A stretch of 64,000 nt of DNA from JAHFRG01 sp041495205 (GCA_041495205.1 JBGQCF010000003.1:1-64000), one strand, 5' to 3'; shown: positions 25,377 through 35,800, numbered from the stretch's first letter. Made by a program: numbers and translations. Notes: generated by a model not told the origin, from the letters alone.

Positions 25377-26807
25377 CTAGATATGCAGGCTGCGCTTGTC
25401 TACACCCAGGGCGGCTTCGTGGAACACCTCGGAAAGCGAGGGATGAGCGTGTACGATGCGCGCGATGTCTTCGCTGCTTGCCGCAAATTCCATCGCCACA
25501 ACCGCTTCCGCAATCATCTCTGAAGCATAAGGCCCGATGATGTGCACGCCGAGTATGCGGTCGGTCTTCGCGTGCGCCAGGATTTTCACGAAGCCTGAGG
25601 TTTCTCCCAGGCTGCGCGCGCGCCCGTTGGCCAGAAATGGAAACTGTCCTGCGCGGTACACAACCCCGGTTTTCTTCAATTCCTGCTCGTTCTTGCCCAC
25701 CCAGGCGATTTCCGGCGAGGTATAGATGACCCAGGGAATCGTGTCGAGGCTTACGTGCCCCGCTTGCCCCGCGATGATTTCCGCGACCATCACGCCTTCC
25801 TCGGAGGCTTTGTGCGCGAGCATCGGACCGCGCACCACATCGCCGATTGCAAAAACGCCGGGCAGATTAGTACGGCAATGCGCATCCACTTGGATAAAGC
25901 CGTGGCTATCCAGTTTCAGTCCCACCATTTCGGCGCCGAGGCCGGTGGTGTTCGGCGCCCTGCCAATGGCGACAATCAGTTTGTCGCATTCAAGTTTTTG
26001 CTGAGTTCCCTGATTGTCCTGATAGTCGACGGTGACTTGTTTTTTGCCGGTTTTGACTGAGGTAATTTTGACACCGGTGCGAATATCCAGGCCTTGCTCC
26101 TTGGTAAAAATCTTTTGCGCTTCCTTGGCGATCTGCTCGTCTGCAACCAACAAAAAACCCGGCAAAGCTTCAAGTATGGTGACCTCCGCCCCCAGACGGC
26201 GCCACACACTGCCCATTTCCAGTCCAATAACGCCAGCACCCACCACCCCAAGGCGCTTCGGTACCTCGGTAAATGAGAGCGCTCCAACATTATCCACAAT
26301 CAAATTCCGGTCCACCGGTGCACCGGGAAGCTGCCTGGGCGCGGAACCGGTAGCGACAATAATATGCTTGGCTTCCACGCTTTCCGATTTGCCGTTATTC
26401 GAAACGCCGATTTGATAGGTGTTTCCGGCTGAAACAAAGCGTCCTTTTCCATGCAGGGACGCAACTTTATTTTTCTTGAACAGCATGGCGATACCGCCAG
26501 TAAAGTTCTCAACGATTTTGTTTTTGCGCGCCTGCATGGCGCCCACATCCATGGTGACACCCTGCACTTTTACTCCATGCTCGGAAAACTTGTGCCGCAC
26601 GCGTTCGTAATTCTCAGAGGACTCGAGCAGGGCCTTGGAGGGAATGCAGCCGACATTCAAGCACGTGCCGCCGAGGCTGGCCTGGTTTTTTTCGTTTTTC
26701 CAGTCATCTATGCAGCAGGTCGCCAGCCCCAACTGCCCGCAGCGTATCGCAGCGACATAGCCACCGGGGCCGGCGCCGATGACGACCACATCAAACGTCT
26801 TCGCCAT
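25377..26807 (-). CDS. lpdA: Dihydrolipoyl dehydrogenase (E3)
   Basis: 476 residues. FAD-binding VVIGAGPGGYVAAIRCGQLG, the redox disulfide in GGTCLNVGCIPSKALL, NAD-binding GVVGAGVIGLEMGSVW and the C-terminal His-Glu motif HAHPSLSEVFHEAAL. It reoxidises the lipoyl arm of 2-oxoglutarate dehydrogenase; third gene of sucA-sucB-lpd. Confidence 0.95.
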   Translation of the reverse strand: MAKTFDVVVIGAGPGGYVAAIRCGQLGLATCCIDDWKNEKNQASLGGTCLNVGCIPSKALLESSENYERVRHKFSEHGVKVQGVTMDVGAMQARKNKIVENFTGGIAMLFKKNKVASLHGKGRFVSAGNTYQIGVSNNGKSESVEAKHIIVATGSAPRQLPGAPVDRNLIVDNVGALSFTEVPKRLGVVGAGVIGLEMGSVWRRLGAEVTILEALPGFLLVADEQIAKEAQKIFTKEQGLDIRTGVKITSVKTGKKQVTVDYQDNQGTQQKLECDKLIVAIGRAPNTTGLGAEMVGLKLDSHGFIQVDAHCRTNLPGVFAIGDVVRGPMLAHKASEEGVMVAEIIAGQAGHVSLDTIPWVIYTSPEIAWVGKNEQELKKTGVVYRAGQFPFLANGRARSLGETSGFVKILAHAKTDRILGVHIIGPYASEMIAEAVVAMEFAASSEDIARIVHAHPSLSEVFHEAALGVDKRSLHI

Positions 26808-26923
26808 GCTTTACCTTTAATAATTGCACCGTGGGGGTCGCGGAAGTCGCTGAGGAAAACCAAATTAACTATATGGTTCTTGTCTTCCTCCGCGTCCTTT
26901 GCGTCCGCAGCGGTTCAGGATTT

Positions 26924-28114
26924 TCAGATTTCCAGCAGTAACCGCGCCGGGTCTTCCAGCGCTTCCTTGATCGCCACCAGGGACAGCACCGCTTCGCGTC
27001 CGTCGATGATGCGGTGATCGTAGGATAGCGCCAGATAATTCATGGGCCGTATCACGATCTGGCCGTTTTCCACCACCGGCCGCTCCTTGGTCAGATGTAC
27101 GCCGAGTATCGCGCTTTGCGGCGGATTGATAATCGGAGTGGAAAGCATCGAGCCGAAGATTCCGCCGTTGGAAATGGAGAACGTGCCGCCGGTCAGTTCC
27201 TCGATAGTGAGCTTGCCATCCTGCGCGCGCTTGCCAAAATCGGCGATCTGTTTTTCGATTTCAGCGAGCGACAGCTGATCGGCGTTGCGGATGATGGGTA
27301 CGACCAATCCGCGCGAGGAGCTCACGGCGATGCCGATATCAAAGTAGCCGTGATAAATAATATCGTTGCCGTCAATCGAAGCGTTGACGATGGGGAATTT
27401 CCTGAGCGCCCCAACCGCCGCCTTGACGAAAAATGACATAAAACCGAGTTTTATGCCGTGCTCTTTCTCGAATTTCTCCTTGTAGCGGTTGCGCAGCTCG
27501 ATCACGGGCTGCATATTGACTTCGTTGAAAGTGGTCAGTATCGCCGCCGCGTGTTGCGATTGCACCAGGCGTTCGGCGATGCGCGCGCGCAGCCGCGTCA
27601 TCGGCACACGCTGCTCCGGGCGATCCCCCGGGACGGCGGAGATATTGACTGGGGAAGGTTCGGGAGTCCTTGCCGCAGGCTGTTGCACGGTTTCATGATG
27701 CGAAAGCACATCGGCCTTGGTAATGCGCCCACCACGCCCGCTGCCGCTGATTTCTGCCGCGTCGAGCTTGCTTTCGGCCACCAGCTTTTTGGCTGCAGGC
27801 ATCAGCACCGGTTCGCTTCTCTTCGCGTCTTGCGGCTTACCCTCAGTTGCCGGACTCGCTGCTGCGGGAGGCTTGGCGTTGGTGTCAATGGTGGCGATCA
27901 CTTCATTGCTGGCCACGGTCGCGCCATCATTCTTGATGATTTTCGCTAGCACGCCGGCGCCGGGCGCAGGCAACTCCAGCACCACCTTGTCGGTTTCGAT
28001 GTCAATCAGGTTTTCATCGCGTTGCACGTACTCGCCCTGTTTCTTGTGCCATGACAAAAGCGTGGCTTCCGCCACAGATTCCGACAATACCGGGACTTTT
28101 ACTTCGATGAGCAT
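26924..28114 (-). CDS. sucB: Dihydrolipoyl succinyltransferase (E2 of 2-oxoglutarate dehydrogenase)
   Basis: 396 residues from ATG 28114; a TTG six codons upstream is unlikely. An N-terminal lipoyl domain (MLIEVKVPVLSESVAEATLL, lipoyl Lys in IETDKVVLELPAP), an E3-binding domain (PAAKKLVAESKLDAAEISGS) and the catalytic domain ending with SYDHRIIDGREAV, in which the His and Asp are catalytic. Between sucA and lpd. Confidence 0.95.
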   Translation of the reverse strand: MLIEVKVPVLSESVAEATLLSWHKKQGEYVQRDENLIDIETDKVVLELPAPGAGVLAKIIKNDGATVASNEVIATIDTNAKPPAAASPATEGKPQDAKRSEPVLMPAAKKLVAESKLDAAEISGSGRGGRITKADVLSHHETVQQPAARTPEPSPVNISAVPGDRPEQRVPMTRLRARIAERLVQSQHAAAILTTFNEVNMQPVIELRNRYKEKFEKEHGIKLGFMSFFVKAAVGALRKFPIVNASIDGNDIIYHGYFDIGIAVSSSRGLVVPIIRNADQLSLAEIEKQIADFGKRAQDGKLTIEELTGGTFSISNGGIFGSMLSTPIINPPQSAILGVHLTKERPVVENGQIVIRPMNYLALSYDHRIIDGREAVLSLVAIKEALEDPARLLLEI

Positions 28115-28158
28115 GGTTCTTTCATTCTCCAATCTACTCTTTTCAATTCAGCACCGAT

Positions 28159-30981
28159 TTACACGCCATGGGTCAGTGCCGCATCCACCAGTTCTTTCTG
28201 CTGCTGGGCATGCTTGGCAAGATAACCGACGGCGGGTGAAGCCGCTGAAGGCCGCAGTGCATAGCTCAGTTTCTGATCAGGGCGTAGGTGCCGCAGCAGG
28301 TAATGCTGGATGCGATGCCAAGCTCCCTGGTTTCCCGGTTCTTCCTGGCACCAGACGATTTCCCTGGCCTGGTCGTAAAGTTCGATCTGTTTCTGAAAAT
28401 CGTCGTGCGGGAAAGGATAAAGCTGTGTGATGCGCACGATGGCAATATCCTTTATGCCGCGTTCGCGGCGCGCAGCCAGCACGTCGTAGAATACCTTGCC
28501 GCCGCAGTACACCACGCGCTTGACTTGTTTCGGATCAATGGTGGAATCGATTTCGCCATTCACCGGTTCGAACCTGCCGTTTGCCAGCTCTTCCAGTGTG
28601 GATACCGATTCCTTGTGGCGCAGCAGGCTTTTCGGGCTCATGATGATGAGCGGTTTGCGGTAGGGCCTGAGCATCTGCCGCCGCAGCATGTGGAACATCT
28701 GTGCCGGCGTCGAGGGCACACAAATCTGAATGTTGTAGTCGGCGCACAATTGCAGATAGCGCTCAAGCCGCGCCGAAGAGTGCTCCGGTCCCTGCCCTTC
28801 GTAACCGTGAGGCAGCATCATCACCAAGCCGCAAATGCGTCCCCACTTCACTTCGCCGGAAGCGATAAACTGGTCTATCACCACCTGCGCGCCGTTGGCA
28901 AAATCGCCAAACTGCGCCTCCCAGATCACCAGCTCATTGGGTTCCGCAGTGGCGTAGCCGTATTCGAAACCCAGCACGGCCTCTTCCGAAAGCACCGAGT
29001 CTATGACCAGGAAATCCGCCTGCTTTTCCGATATGTGCTGCAGCGGAATGTAAGTCCCGTCATCCCAGCGCTCGCGGTTCTGGTCATGCAATACCGCATG
29101 GCGGTGGAAAAACGTGCCGCGCCCCGAATCCTGTCCGGAAATCCGCACCGGAAAACCTTCCTCAAGCAAAGTCGCATAGGCAAGCGTTTCCGCCATTCCC
29201 CAGTCGAGAGGAAGCTTCCCCTGCCCCATCAGGCGGCGGTCGGCGATGATTTTCTCCACTCTGGGATGCAGCTTGAAATTTTGCGGAACGTTAGTGAGAT
29301 TCTCAGATAGCCGCCGCAGTCTTTCCAGCGGTACCGAGGTGTTCACCGGGTCGGTCCATTTAGTCCCCTTGAACGGCGCCCAGTTCACTGTAAACGGCGG
29401 ATTGAAATTGGTAAGCACGGTTTTATTGGTATGGTATCCGGCGTCCATCGCGCTGCGGTAGCTGTTCACCATTTTTTCTGCTTCCCCGCTCTTAATCACG
29501 CCTTCAGCTGCCAGTTGGTCCGCATAAAGCTTGCGAGTGCCGGGATGCTGGGCGATTTTCTTGTACATGAGCGGTTGCGTCACTAGCGGCTCGTCCTGCT
29601 CGTTGTGCCCCAGGCGGCGGTAGCACACCATGTCGATGACTACATCCTTCTTGAACTGTGTGCGGAAATCCAGCGCGATTTCTGCCACCATCAACAGCGC
29701 TTCGGGGTCGTCGCCGTTGACGTGGAAAATCGGCGCTTCCACCATTTTCGACACATCGCTGCAATACAAAGTGGAGCGGGTATCGCGCGGGTCGGAAGTG
29801 GTAAAGCCGATCTGGTTGTTGACGATGATATGCACCGTTCCGCCGGTACCGTAACCGCGCGTCTGCGACAGATTTAAGGTTTCCATCACTACGCCCTGTC
29901 CTGCATATGAAGCGTCGCCGTGCAGAAGCACCGGCAGCACCTGCATGCCCTGTTTGTCACCGCGGCGGTGCTGGCGCGCGCGCACCGACCCTTCGACCAC
30001 CGGATTGACGATTTCCAGATGCGAGGGGTTGAAGGCGACCGTCACGTGCATCGGTCCCCCCGGCGTCATAACATCGGATGAAAACCCCTGATGGTACTTG
30101 ACGTCACCCGAGGGCAACTCACTGGTATGCTTGCCCTCAAACTCGGAAAACAGATCCTTGGGCATCTTGCCCAGAGTATTGACCAACACATTAAGCCGAC
30201 CGCGGTGCGCCATGCCTATCACCATTTCCTGCACGCCTTGTTTGCCGGAATGCTGTACCAGGAGATCGAGCAACGGAATCAGACTGTCACTGCCTTCCAG
30301 CGAAAAACGCTTTTGTCCGACATAACGGGTGTGCAGGTATTTCTCCAGAATTTCCGCCGCGGTCAGCCGTTCCAGGATGTGGCGCTTGTATTCGGCGATG
30401 AAACTCGGCTTGGCGCGCACCCCTTCAAGACGGTTTTGTATCCAGCGCTTCTGAGAGGTGTCGGTGATATACATGTACTCCACGCCGATGCTCCCGCAAT
30501 AGGTTTCCTTCACAGCTTTTAAAATCTCGCGCAGCGTCATCTGATCGGGGCCTACCAGTGAGCCGGTATTGAACACCGTGTCCATGTCGGCTTCGGTCAA
30601 GCCGTAATGCGCCGGATCGAGTTCCGGTACATAAGGTTTCTCCTGGCGCTTCAGCGGATCGAGATTGGCATGGCGCGCGCCGAGGAAGCGATGCGCGTTA
30701 ATGAGTTGAAGCACTGAAACCTGCTTTTTTTCTGTTCCCGCGATAGCAGGTGCGGGCGCCGCTGCGGCCTGACCATTGCCGTGGTGTTTGGCCAACTCGA
30801 CAAAAGTTTGCCGGATTAAGGTGTGCGATACTTCTTGGGCCGTGCCTTTGACCTGTTCAAAATACTCGCGCCAGGCGCCGCTCACCGAATCCGGATTTCG
30901 CAAGTACGCTTCGTACAATTCCTCTATGAACGGCGCATTGGCGCCGTACAGATAGGAATTGCTCAGCATCTTCTGCATCAT
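28159..30981 (-). CDS. sucA: 2-Oxoglutarate dehydrogenase E1
   Basis: 940 residues, usual length. N-terminus SNSYLYGANAPFIEELYEAY, ThDP region with GMAHRGRLNVLVN and GDASYAGQGVVMETLNLSQ, and HGYEGQGPEHSSARLERYLQ in the C-terminal half, all typical of OdhA/SucA. It decarboxylates 2-oxoglutarate and passes succinyl to SucB. It follows gltA by 12 bases on the minus strand. Confidence 0.96.
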   Translation of the reverse strand: MMQKMLSNSYLYGANAPFIEELYEAYLRNPDSVSGAWREYFEQVKGTAQEVSHTLIRQTFVELAKHHGNGQAAAAPAPAIAGTEKKQVSVLQLINAHRFLGARHANLDPLKRQEKPYVPELDPAHYGLTEADMDTVFNTGSLVGPDQMTLREILKAVKETYCGSIGVEYMYITDTSQKRWIQNRLEGVRAKPSFIAEYKRHILERLTAAEILEKYLHTRYVGQKRFSLEGSDSLIPLLDLLVQHSGKQGVQEMVIGMAHRGRLNVLVNTLGKMPKDLFSEFEGKHTSELPSGDVKYHQGFSSDVMTPGGPMHVTVAFNPSHLEIVNPVVEGSVRARQHRRGDKQGMQVLPVLLHGDASYAGQGVVMETLNLSQTRGYGTGGTVHIIVNNQIGFTTSDPRDTRSTLYCSDVSKMVEAPIFHVNGDDPEALLMVAEIALDFRTQFKKDVVIDMVCYRRLGHNEQDEPLVTQPLMYKKIAQHPGTRKLYADQLAAEGVIKSGEAEKMVNSYRSAMDAGYHTNKTVLTNFNPPFTVNWAPFKGTKWTDPVNTSVPLERLRRLSENLTNVPQNFKLHPRVEKIIADRRLMGQGKLPLDWGMAETLAYATLLEEGFPVRISGQDSGRGTFFHRHAVLHDQNRERWDDGTYIPLQHISEKQADFLVIDSVLSEEAVLGFEYGYATAEPNELVIWEAQFGDFANGAQVVIDQFIASGEVKWGRICGLVMMLPHGYEGQGPEHSSARLERYLQLCADYNIQICVPSTPAQMFHMLRRQMLRPYRKPLIIMSPKSLLRHKESVSTLEELANGRFEPVNGEIDSTIDPKQVKRVVYCGGKVFYDVLAARRERGIKDIAIVRITQLYPFPHDDFQKQIELYDQAREIVWCQEEPGNQGAWHRIQHYLLRHLRPDQKLSYALRPSAASPAVGYLAKHAQQQKELVDAALTHGV

Positions 30982-30993
30982 GACTAATCTCCT

Positions 30994-32298
30994 TTACTCA
31001 CGCCGGGCAATCGGCACAACGTCCCGCTTAACGGCACCATTATAAAGTTGCCGCGGTCGCGCGATCCTGTATTCCGGATCGCTGATCATTTCATTCCACT
31101 GCGCAATCCAGCCCACGGTACGCGCCAGCGCAAAAACCGCGGTAAACATGCTGGTGGGGATGCCCAAAGCCCGTTGCACGATGCCTGAATAGAAATCCAC
31201 GTTCGGATAAAGTTTCCTGCCGGTGAAATATTCGTCCTCCAGAGCGACTTTTTCCAGGGCGAGGGCCAGCTTGAACAACCGGTCGTTTTGCAGTCCGAGC
31301 TCGTTCAGAACTTCATGACAGGTCTCGCGCATGAGCTTGGCGCGCGGGTCGTAGTTTTTGTACACACGGTGGCCAAAGCCCATCAACTTGAACGGGTCAT
31401 TCTTGTCCTTGGCACGCTTGATGTACTCACCGATGCGCGATACATCGCCGATTTGATTGAGCATGTTGAGGCAGGCTTCGTTGGCCCCGCCATGCGCCGG
31501 GCCCCACAGGCAGGCGATACCAGCGGAAATGCAGGCAAATGGATTGGCGCCGCTGGAACCGGCCAAGCGCACCGTGGAGGTGGAAGCATTTTGCTCGTGA
31601 TCGGCATGCAGTATCAGGATGCGGTCCAGCGCGCGCACCAATACCGGGTTCGGTTTGTAATCGCCGGCAGGCGTTGCAAACATCATGTGGAAGAAATTCT
31701 CCACGAAGTTGAGCGAATTGCGCGGATACATGAAAGGCTGGCCGACGTTGTACTTATAGCACATGGCCACAATTGTCGGCACTTTCGCGATCAGTCGGTA
31801 CGCCGAAACCTCGCGGTGCGATGCATCGCTGATGTCCATCGCATCATGATAGAAGGCCGATAATGCGCCGACCACGCCGACCATCACCGCCATCGGGTGC
31901 GCGTCGCGGCGGAAGCCCTTGAAGAAACTCGCGAGCTGGTCGTGCACCATGGTATGGCTCTTGATCGTGTTGTCAAACCTGGTTTTCTGCGCGGTGTTCG
32001 GCAGCTCGCCGTTGAGCAGCAAATAACACACTTCCAGGAAATCGCATTGCTGGGCGAGTTGCTCAATCGGATAACCTCGGTACAGCAGCACCCCTGCTTC
32101 GCCATCAATATAAGTGATTTGCGAAGTGCAGCTGGCGGTGGACAGATAGCCCGGATCATAAGTAAACATGCCGCTCTTGCTGTGAAGCGAGCGGATGTCG
32201 ATGACATCAGGACCGACACTGCCCGAAAGAATGGGGCATTCAACCGGCTCCCTGTCCTTATCGCTGAAAGAAAGAATCACTTTACGCTGCTTTTCCAT
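30994..32298 (-). CDS. gltA: Citrate synthase, type II (hexameric)
   Basis: 434 residues. Motifs SCTSQITYIDGEAGVLLYRG, HADHEQNASTSTVRLAGSSG, GPAHGGANEACLNML and GFGHRVYKNYDPRA; the two His and the downstream Asp form the citrate-synthase active site. The N-terminal ~45-residue domain marks the NADH-regulated type. Follows sdhE. Confidence 0.96.
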   Translation of the reverse strand: MEKQRKVILSFSDKDREPVECPILSGSVGPDVIDIRSLHSKSGMFTYDPGYLSTASCTSQITYIDGEAGVLLYRGYPIEQLAQQCDFLEVCYLLLNGELPNTAQKTRFDNTIKSHTMVHDQLASFFKGFRRDAHPMAVMVGVVGALSAFYHDAMDISDASHREVSAYRLIAKVPTIVAMCYKYNVGQPFMYPRNSLNFVENFFHMMFATPAGDYKPNPVLVRALDRILILHADHEQNASTSTVRLAGSSGANPFACISAGIACLWGPAHGGANEACLNMLNQIGDVSRIGEYIKRAKDKNDPFKLMGFGHRVYKNYDPRAKLMRETCHEVLNELGLQNDRLFKLALALEKVALEDEYFTGRKLYPNVDFYSGIVQRALGIPTSMFTAVFALARTVGWIAQWNEMISDPEYRIARPRQLYNGAVKRDVVPIARRE

Positions 32299-32361
32299 GG
32301 GTATCTCCGCGGACTTTACGAGTCTAATTAATCGTCATCACATTGCGCAAACCAGACGCTA

Positions 32362-32595
32362 TCAGCTAACGCGAATAAGCTGCAAGACGGTTTTCATGGT
32401 GTTGTCCGCCGGCTCGGTTCTGGCCATAATCATGTCCCACAAATCGGTGTCGGGATAATCAAGCAGTTTCTTGAACACTTTGACCTGCGATTCTGTGAGC
32501 TTCGGGTAATGCTTGTCCAGAAACCCCGTCAAAACCAGGTCCAGTTCCAGCATGCCGCGCCGGCAATTCCAGCGCAGTCTGTCCAGTTCCTTCAT
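32362..32595 (-). CDS. sdhE: FAD assembly factor SdhE
   Basis: 77 residues. The RxGMxE signature (NCRRGMLELDLVL) marks the SdhE/YgfY family, which promotes covalent FAD attachment to SdhA. It overlaps sdhB by 4 bases and precedes gltA. Confidence 0.92.
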   Translation of the reverse strand: MKELDRLRWNCRRGMLELDLVLTGFLDKHYPKLTESQVKVFKKLLDYPDTDLWDMIMARTEPADNTMKTVLQLIRVS

Positions 32596-33287
32596 ATCGT
32601 CCGCTTGACCATCAGTTCTTTAATTTTAACAATCGCCCGGGTCGGGTTCAGCCCTTTCGGGCACGCATCCACGCAATTCATGATGGTATGACAGCGGAAC
32701 AAACGGTACGGGTCTACAAGATCATCCAGCCGCTCGCTGGTCGCCTGGTCACGGCTGTCGGCGATGAAACGGTACGCCTGCAACAGCCCTGCCGGCCCGA
32801 CGAACTTGTCCGGGTTCCACCAGAACGAGGGACATGCAGTGGAGCAGCAGGCGCACAGAATGCATTCATAAAGCCCGTTCAATTCTTCCCGCTCCTCGGG
32901 AGATTGCAAGCGCTCTTTTTCGGGCGCCGGCTCATCATTGATTAGGTACGGCCTGACTGAATGGTATTGCTTGAAGAACTGCGTCATGTCCACAATCAGG
33001 TCACGGATTACCGGCAGTCCCGGCAGGGGCCGCAAGACCACGGGTTCTTTTAAGTCAGCGAGTTTAGTGATGCAGGCCAGCCCGTTCTTACCGTTGATGT
33101 TCATGGCATCCGAGCCACACACCCCTTCGCGGCAGGAGCGCCGTAAGCTGAGCGAATCATCCTGTGCCTTGATACGCACCAGCGCGTCGAGAAGCATGCG
33201 GTCGCTCGGCTCGAGCTGCATGTCATAGTCCTGCATGTAGGGCTTGGCGTCCTTGTCGGGGTCATAGCGGTAGATCGAGAAACGCAT
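32592..33287 (-). CDS. sdhB: Succinate dehydrogenase iron-sulfur subunit
   Basis: 231 residues. [2Fe-2S] site SCREGVCGSDAMNINGKNGL, then CILCACCSTACPSFWW and CHTIMNCVDACPKGLNP for the [4Fe-4S] and [3Fe-4S] centres. Passes electrons from SdhA FAD to quinone at SdhCD. 8 bases after sdhA. Confidence 0.96.
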   Translation of the reverse strand: MRFSIYRYDPDKDAKPYMQDYDMQLEPSDRMLLDALVRIKAQDDSLSLRRSCREGVCGSDAMNINGKNGLACITKLADLKEPVVLRPLPGLPVIRDLIVDMTQFFKQYHSVRPYLINDEPAPEKERLQSPEEREELNGLYECILCACCSTACPSFWWNPDKFVGPAGLLQAYRFIADSRDQATSERLDDLVDPYRLFRCHTIMNCVDACPKGLNPTRAIVKIKELMVKRTI

Positions 33288-33295
33288 GTTGGCTC

Positions 33296-35059
33296 CTAGT
33301 AGACACGTACCTTGGGTTCGAAGGATTCAACTGACAGCGGCTTGAGATGAACCGGTTTATAGCTAAGGCGATGGCCTGCGCTGTAATACAGGGTATGTTT
33401 CATCCAGTTAGCGTCGTCGCGCTTATGATAATCGGCGCGGTCATGCGCGCCTCGCGATTCCTTGCGCGCTTCCGCCGAGACCAGCGTGGCTAAGGCCACC
33501 TCGATGAGATTATCCAACTCCAGCGCTTCGATGCGAGCGGTATTGAACACCTTGCTCTTGTCCTTGATTTCGGTGCGTTTCGCCCGTTCGGCGATTTCCC
33601 TGATTTTCCTCACACCGTCTACCAGCAGTTCAGGGAAGCGAAACACGCCGCAATGCGCCTGCATGGTCCTGCGCATATCCGTGGCGACTGCGTAAACGTT
33701 TTCGCCGTTTTTCTGATTTTGCAGCCGACCCAGGCGCGCCAGTGTAAGCTCTCCCGCATCCTTGGGCAGGTTCCTGTGGCCGGCGTATTCTTTGAGGAAT
33801 CGCACCATGTGATCTCCCGCCGCCTTGCCGAACACCAGTAAATCGGTGAGCGAATTGGTGCCAAGGCGGTTCGCTCCGTGGATCGAGCAGCAGGCGCATT
33901 CGCCCGCGGCATAAAACCCCGGAACCGGCGTTTCGGGATTCTCTCCGTTCGGCACCACCACCTGGCCGTGATAATTGGTGGGAATGCCGCCCATCTGATA
34001 ATGGCAGGTCGGTACCACCGGGATCGGGTCTTTCACAGGGTCAACATTGGCGAACTTTTTGGCGATCTCGCGTATCCCGGGCAGGCGTTTTTCAATCACT
34101 TCGGGACCGAGATGGTCGAGTTTCAACAGGATGTAATCATTATCCTTGCCTGCGCCGCGTCCTTCCTTGATTTCAGTCGCCATGGCGCGCGCCACTACAT
34201 CGCGTGAAGCCAGATCTTTCATATTGGGCGCATAGCGCTCCATGAAACGCTCGCCGTTTTTGTTAAGCAAATAACCGCCCTCGCCGCGCACGCCTTCGGT
34301 AATCAAAACGCCGGCCCCGGCCACGCCGGTGGGATGGAATTGCCAGAACTCCATGTCTTCCAACGGAATGCCGGCGCGCGCCGCCATGCCCAAGCCGTCG
34401 CCGGTATTGATGTAAGCATTGGTGCTCGCCGCATAAACGCGCCCCGCCCCCCCGGTGGCAAACAGCGTGGCGCGCGCCTGCAGGATCATCACTTCTCCGG
34501 TTTCCATTTCCAAGGCAGTGACGCCGAGCACATGCCCATCCTGGTCTCGAATCAAATCAAGCGCCATCCACTCCACGAAAAACTGGGTATGCCCTCTCAA
34601 ATTGCGCTGGTACAGCGTGTGCAGCATGGCGTGTCCGGTGCGATCCGCTGCGCAGCAACTTCTTTGCACCGGCCGCTCGCCGAAATTCTGCGAATGTCCC
34701 CCGAACGGGCGCTGGTAAATGGTCCCGTTTTCATTGCGGTCAAACGGCATGCCGAAATGCTCGAGCTCATACACCACCTGCGGCGCCATGCGGCACATAA
34801 ATTCAATGGCGTCCTGGTCCCCCAGATAATCCGAGCCTTTGACTGTGTCATACATGTGCCACAACCAGTTGTCCTCGCCCATGTTGCCTAGCGATGCGCC
34901 GATGCCCCCTTGCGCAGCCACCGTGTGCGAACGGGTTGGAAAGACTTTGGACAGCACCGCGCATTTAAGCCCGGCTTCGGAAAGCGGCAGCGCTGCACGC
35001 AGCCCTGAACCGCCGCCACCGACAATCACCGCATCAAATGTTCTTTTGGCCAGCGCCAT
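33296..35059 (-). CDS. sdhA: Succinate dehydrogenase flavoprotein subunit
   Basis: 587 residues. FAD-binding VIVGGGGSGLRAALPLSEAG and the flavinylation site SRSHTVAAQGGI with the covalent His. Active-site segment HPTGVAGAGVLITEGVRGEG. Oxidises succinate to fumarate. Directly abuts sdhD. Confidence 0.97.
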   Translation of the reverse strand: MALAKRTFDAVIVGGGGSGLRAALPLSEAGLKCAVLSKVFPTRSHTVAAQGGIGASLGNMGEDNWLWHMYDTVKGSDYLGDQDAIEFMCRMAPQVVYELEHFGMPFDRNENGTIYQRPFGGHSQNFGERPVQRSCCAADRTGHAMLHTLYQRNLRGHTQFFVEWMALDLIRDQDGHVLGVTALEMETGEVMILQARATLFATGGAGRVYAASTNAYINTGDGLGMAARAGIPLEDMEFWQFHPTGVAGAGVLITEGVRGEGGYLLNKNGERFMERYAPNMKDLASRDVVARAMATEIKEGRGAGKDNDYILLKLDHLGPEVIEKRLPGIREIAKKFANVDPVKDPIPVVPTCHYQMGGIPTNYHGQVVVPNGENPETPVPGFYAAGECACCSIHGANRLGTNSLTDLLVFGKAAGDHMVRFLKEYAGHRNLPKDAGELTLARLGRLQNQKNGENVYAVATDMRRTMQAHCGVFRFPELLVDGVRKIREIAERAKRTEIKDKSKVFNTARIEALELDNLIEVALATLVSAEARKESRGAHDRADYHKRDDANWMKHTLYYSAGHRLSYKPVHLKPLSVESFEPKVRVY

Positions 35060-35392
35060 TTACGCGCCCCACAGAATCTGAATTGACCACGCGGTGTAAA
35101 CCACGAGCGCAACAATTACTGCAACCTGCAAGCCAAGCCTAATGCCTGTCGCATGAACATAATCCATCAGGATGTCATGCACACCTATCCACGCATGGAT
35201 GAATAGGCTTAACAGGAACAACAGGCTCGCCATGCGCATCCACTGCGCGCTGAACAGTGCTTTCCACTCGGCGTATTGCAGCGGGGACTGAGCGAGCAGA
35301 ATAGCTATCACCAGCAAGGTATACACCACCATTACCACTGCACTCACCCTTTGCGCCAGCCAATCGCGCAGACCGTAATGCGGGCCAACCAT
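35060..35392 (-). CDS. sdhD: Succinate dehydrogenase membrane anchor SdhD
   Basis: 110 residues from ATG 35392; the open frame extends further upstream into sdhC, but the protein begins MVGPHYGLRDWLAQRVSAVV as expected. Three membrane helices; the His in FIHAWIGVHDILMDY is the likely haem b ligand. The start lies 8 bases beyond the sdhC stop. Confidence 0.9.
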   Translation of the reverse strand: MVGPHYGLRDWLAQRVSAVVMVVYTLLVIAILLAQSPLQYAEWKALFSAQWMRMASLLFLLSLFIHAWIGVHDILMDYVHATGIRLGLQVAVIVALVVYTAWSIQILWGA

Positions 35393-35400
35393 GATATGTT

Positions 35401-35775
35401 TTACCACAGCCACACCCCGATCAACAGCGTCAGCATAATGCTCACAATCAGCACCGCGGTGCTGCTCGCCCTTGCCGGCGTTAGCTCGACGCCAAGCTGC
35501 AAATCCAGCGCCAGATAACGTACGCCGGCAAAGAAGTGATGGAGGAAAGTCCATAACAAGCCCAACAGCACGAACTTCACCAGCGGGCTGGCTAAAGCCG
35601 ATTTAAAAACAGCATAGGTTTCAGCAGAACCGAGGCTAACTTGCAACAACCACAACAAAAAAGGAATGAACAAAAACAGCACCGCGCCGCTGATGCGATG
35701 CAGGATGGAAACCCAGCCCGGCAGAGGCAAGCGGATTTTCATCAAATCGAGATGCTTGGGGCGCTTTTTATCCAT
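35401..35775 (-). CDS. sdhC: Succinate dehydrogenase cytochrome b556 subunit SdhC
   Basis: 124 residues, three membrane helices. RPKHLDLMKIRLPLPGWVSI leads to the HRISG motif; HHFFAGVRYLALDLQLGVE carries the haem-ligand His. First structural gene after the GntR regulator, 25 bases downstream of it. Confidence 0.92.
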   Translation of the reverse strand: MDKKRPKHLDLMKIRLPLPGWVSILHRISGAVLFLFIPFLLWLLQVSLGSAETYAVFKSALASPLVKFVLLGLLWTFLHHFFAGVRYLALDLQLGVELTPARASSTAVLIVSIMLTLLIGVWLW

Positions 35776-35800
35776 TGATATACCATTATATTACAAAGCA

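Noticed and set aside
26808..26923. Possible hairpin between sucB and lpd
   Set aside because: The arms pair only partly and there is no U-tract; it looks like ordinary spacer with a degenerate repeat.
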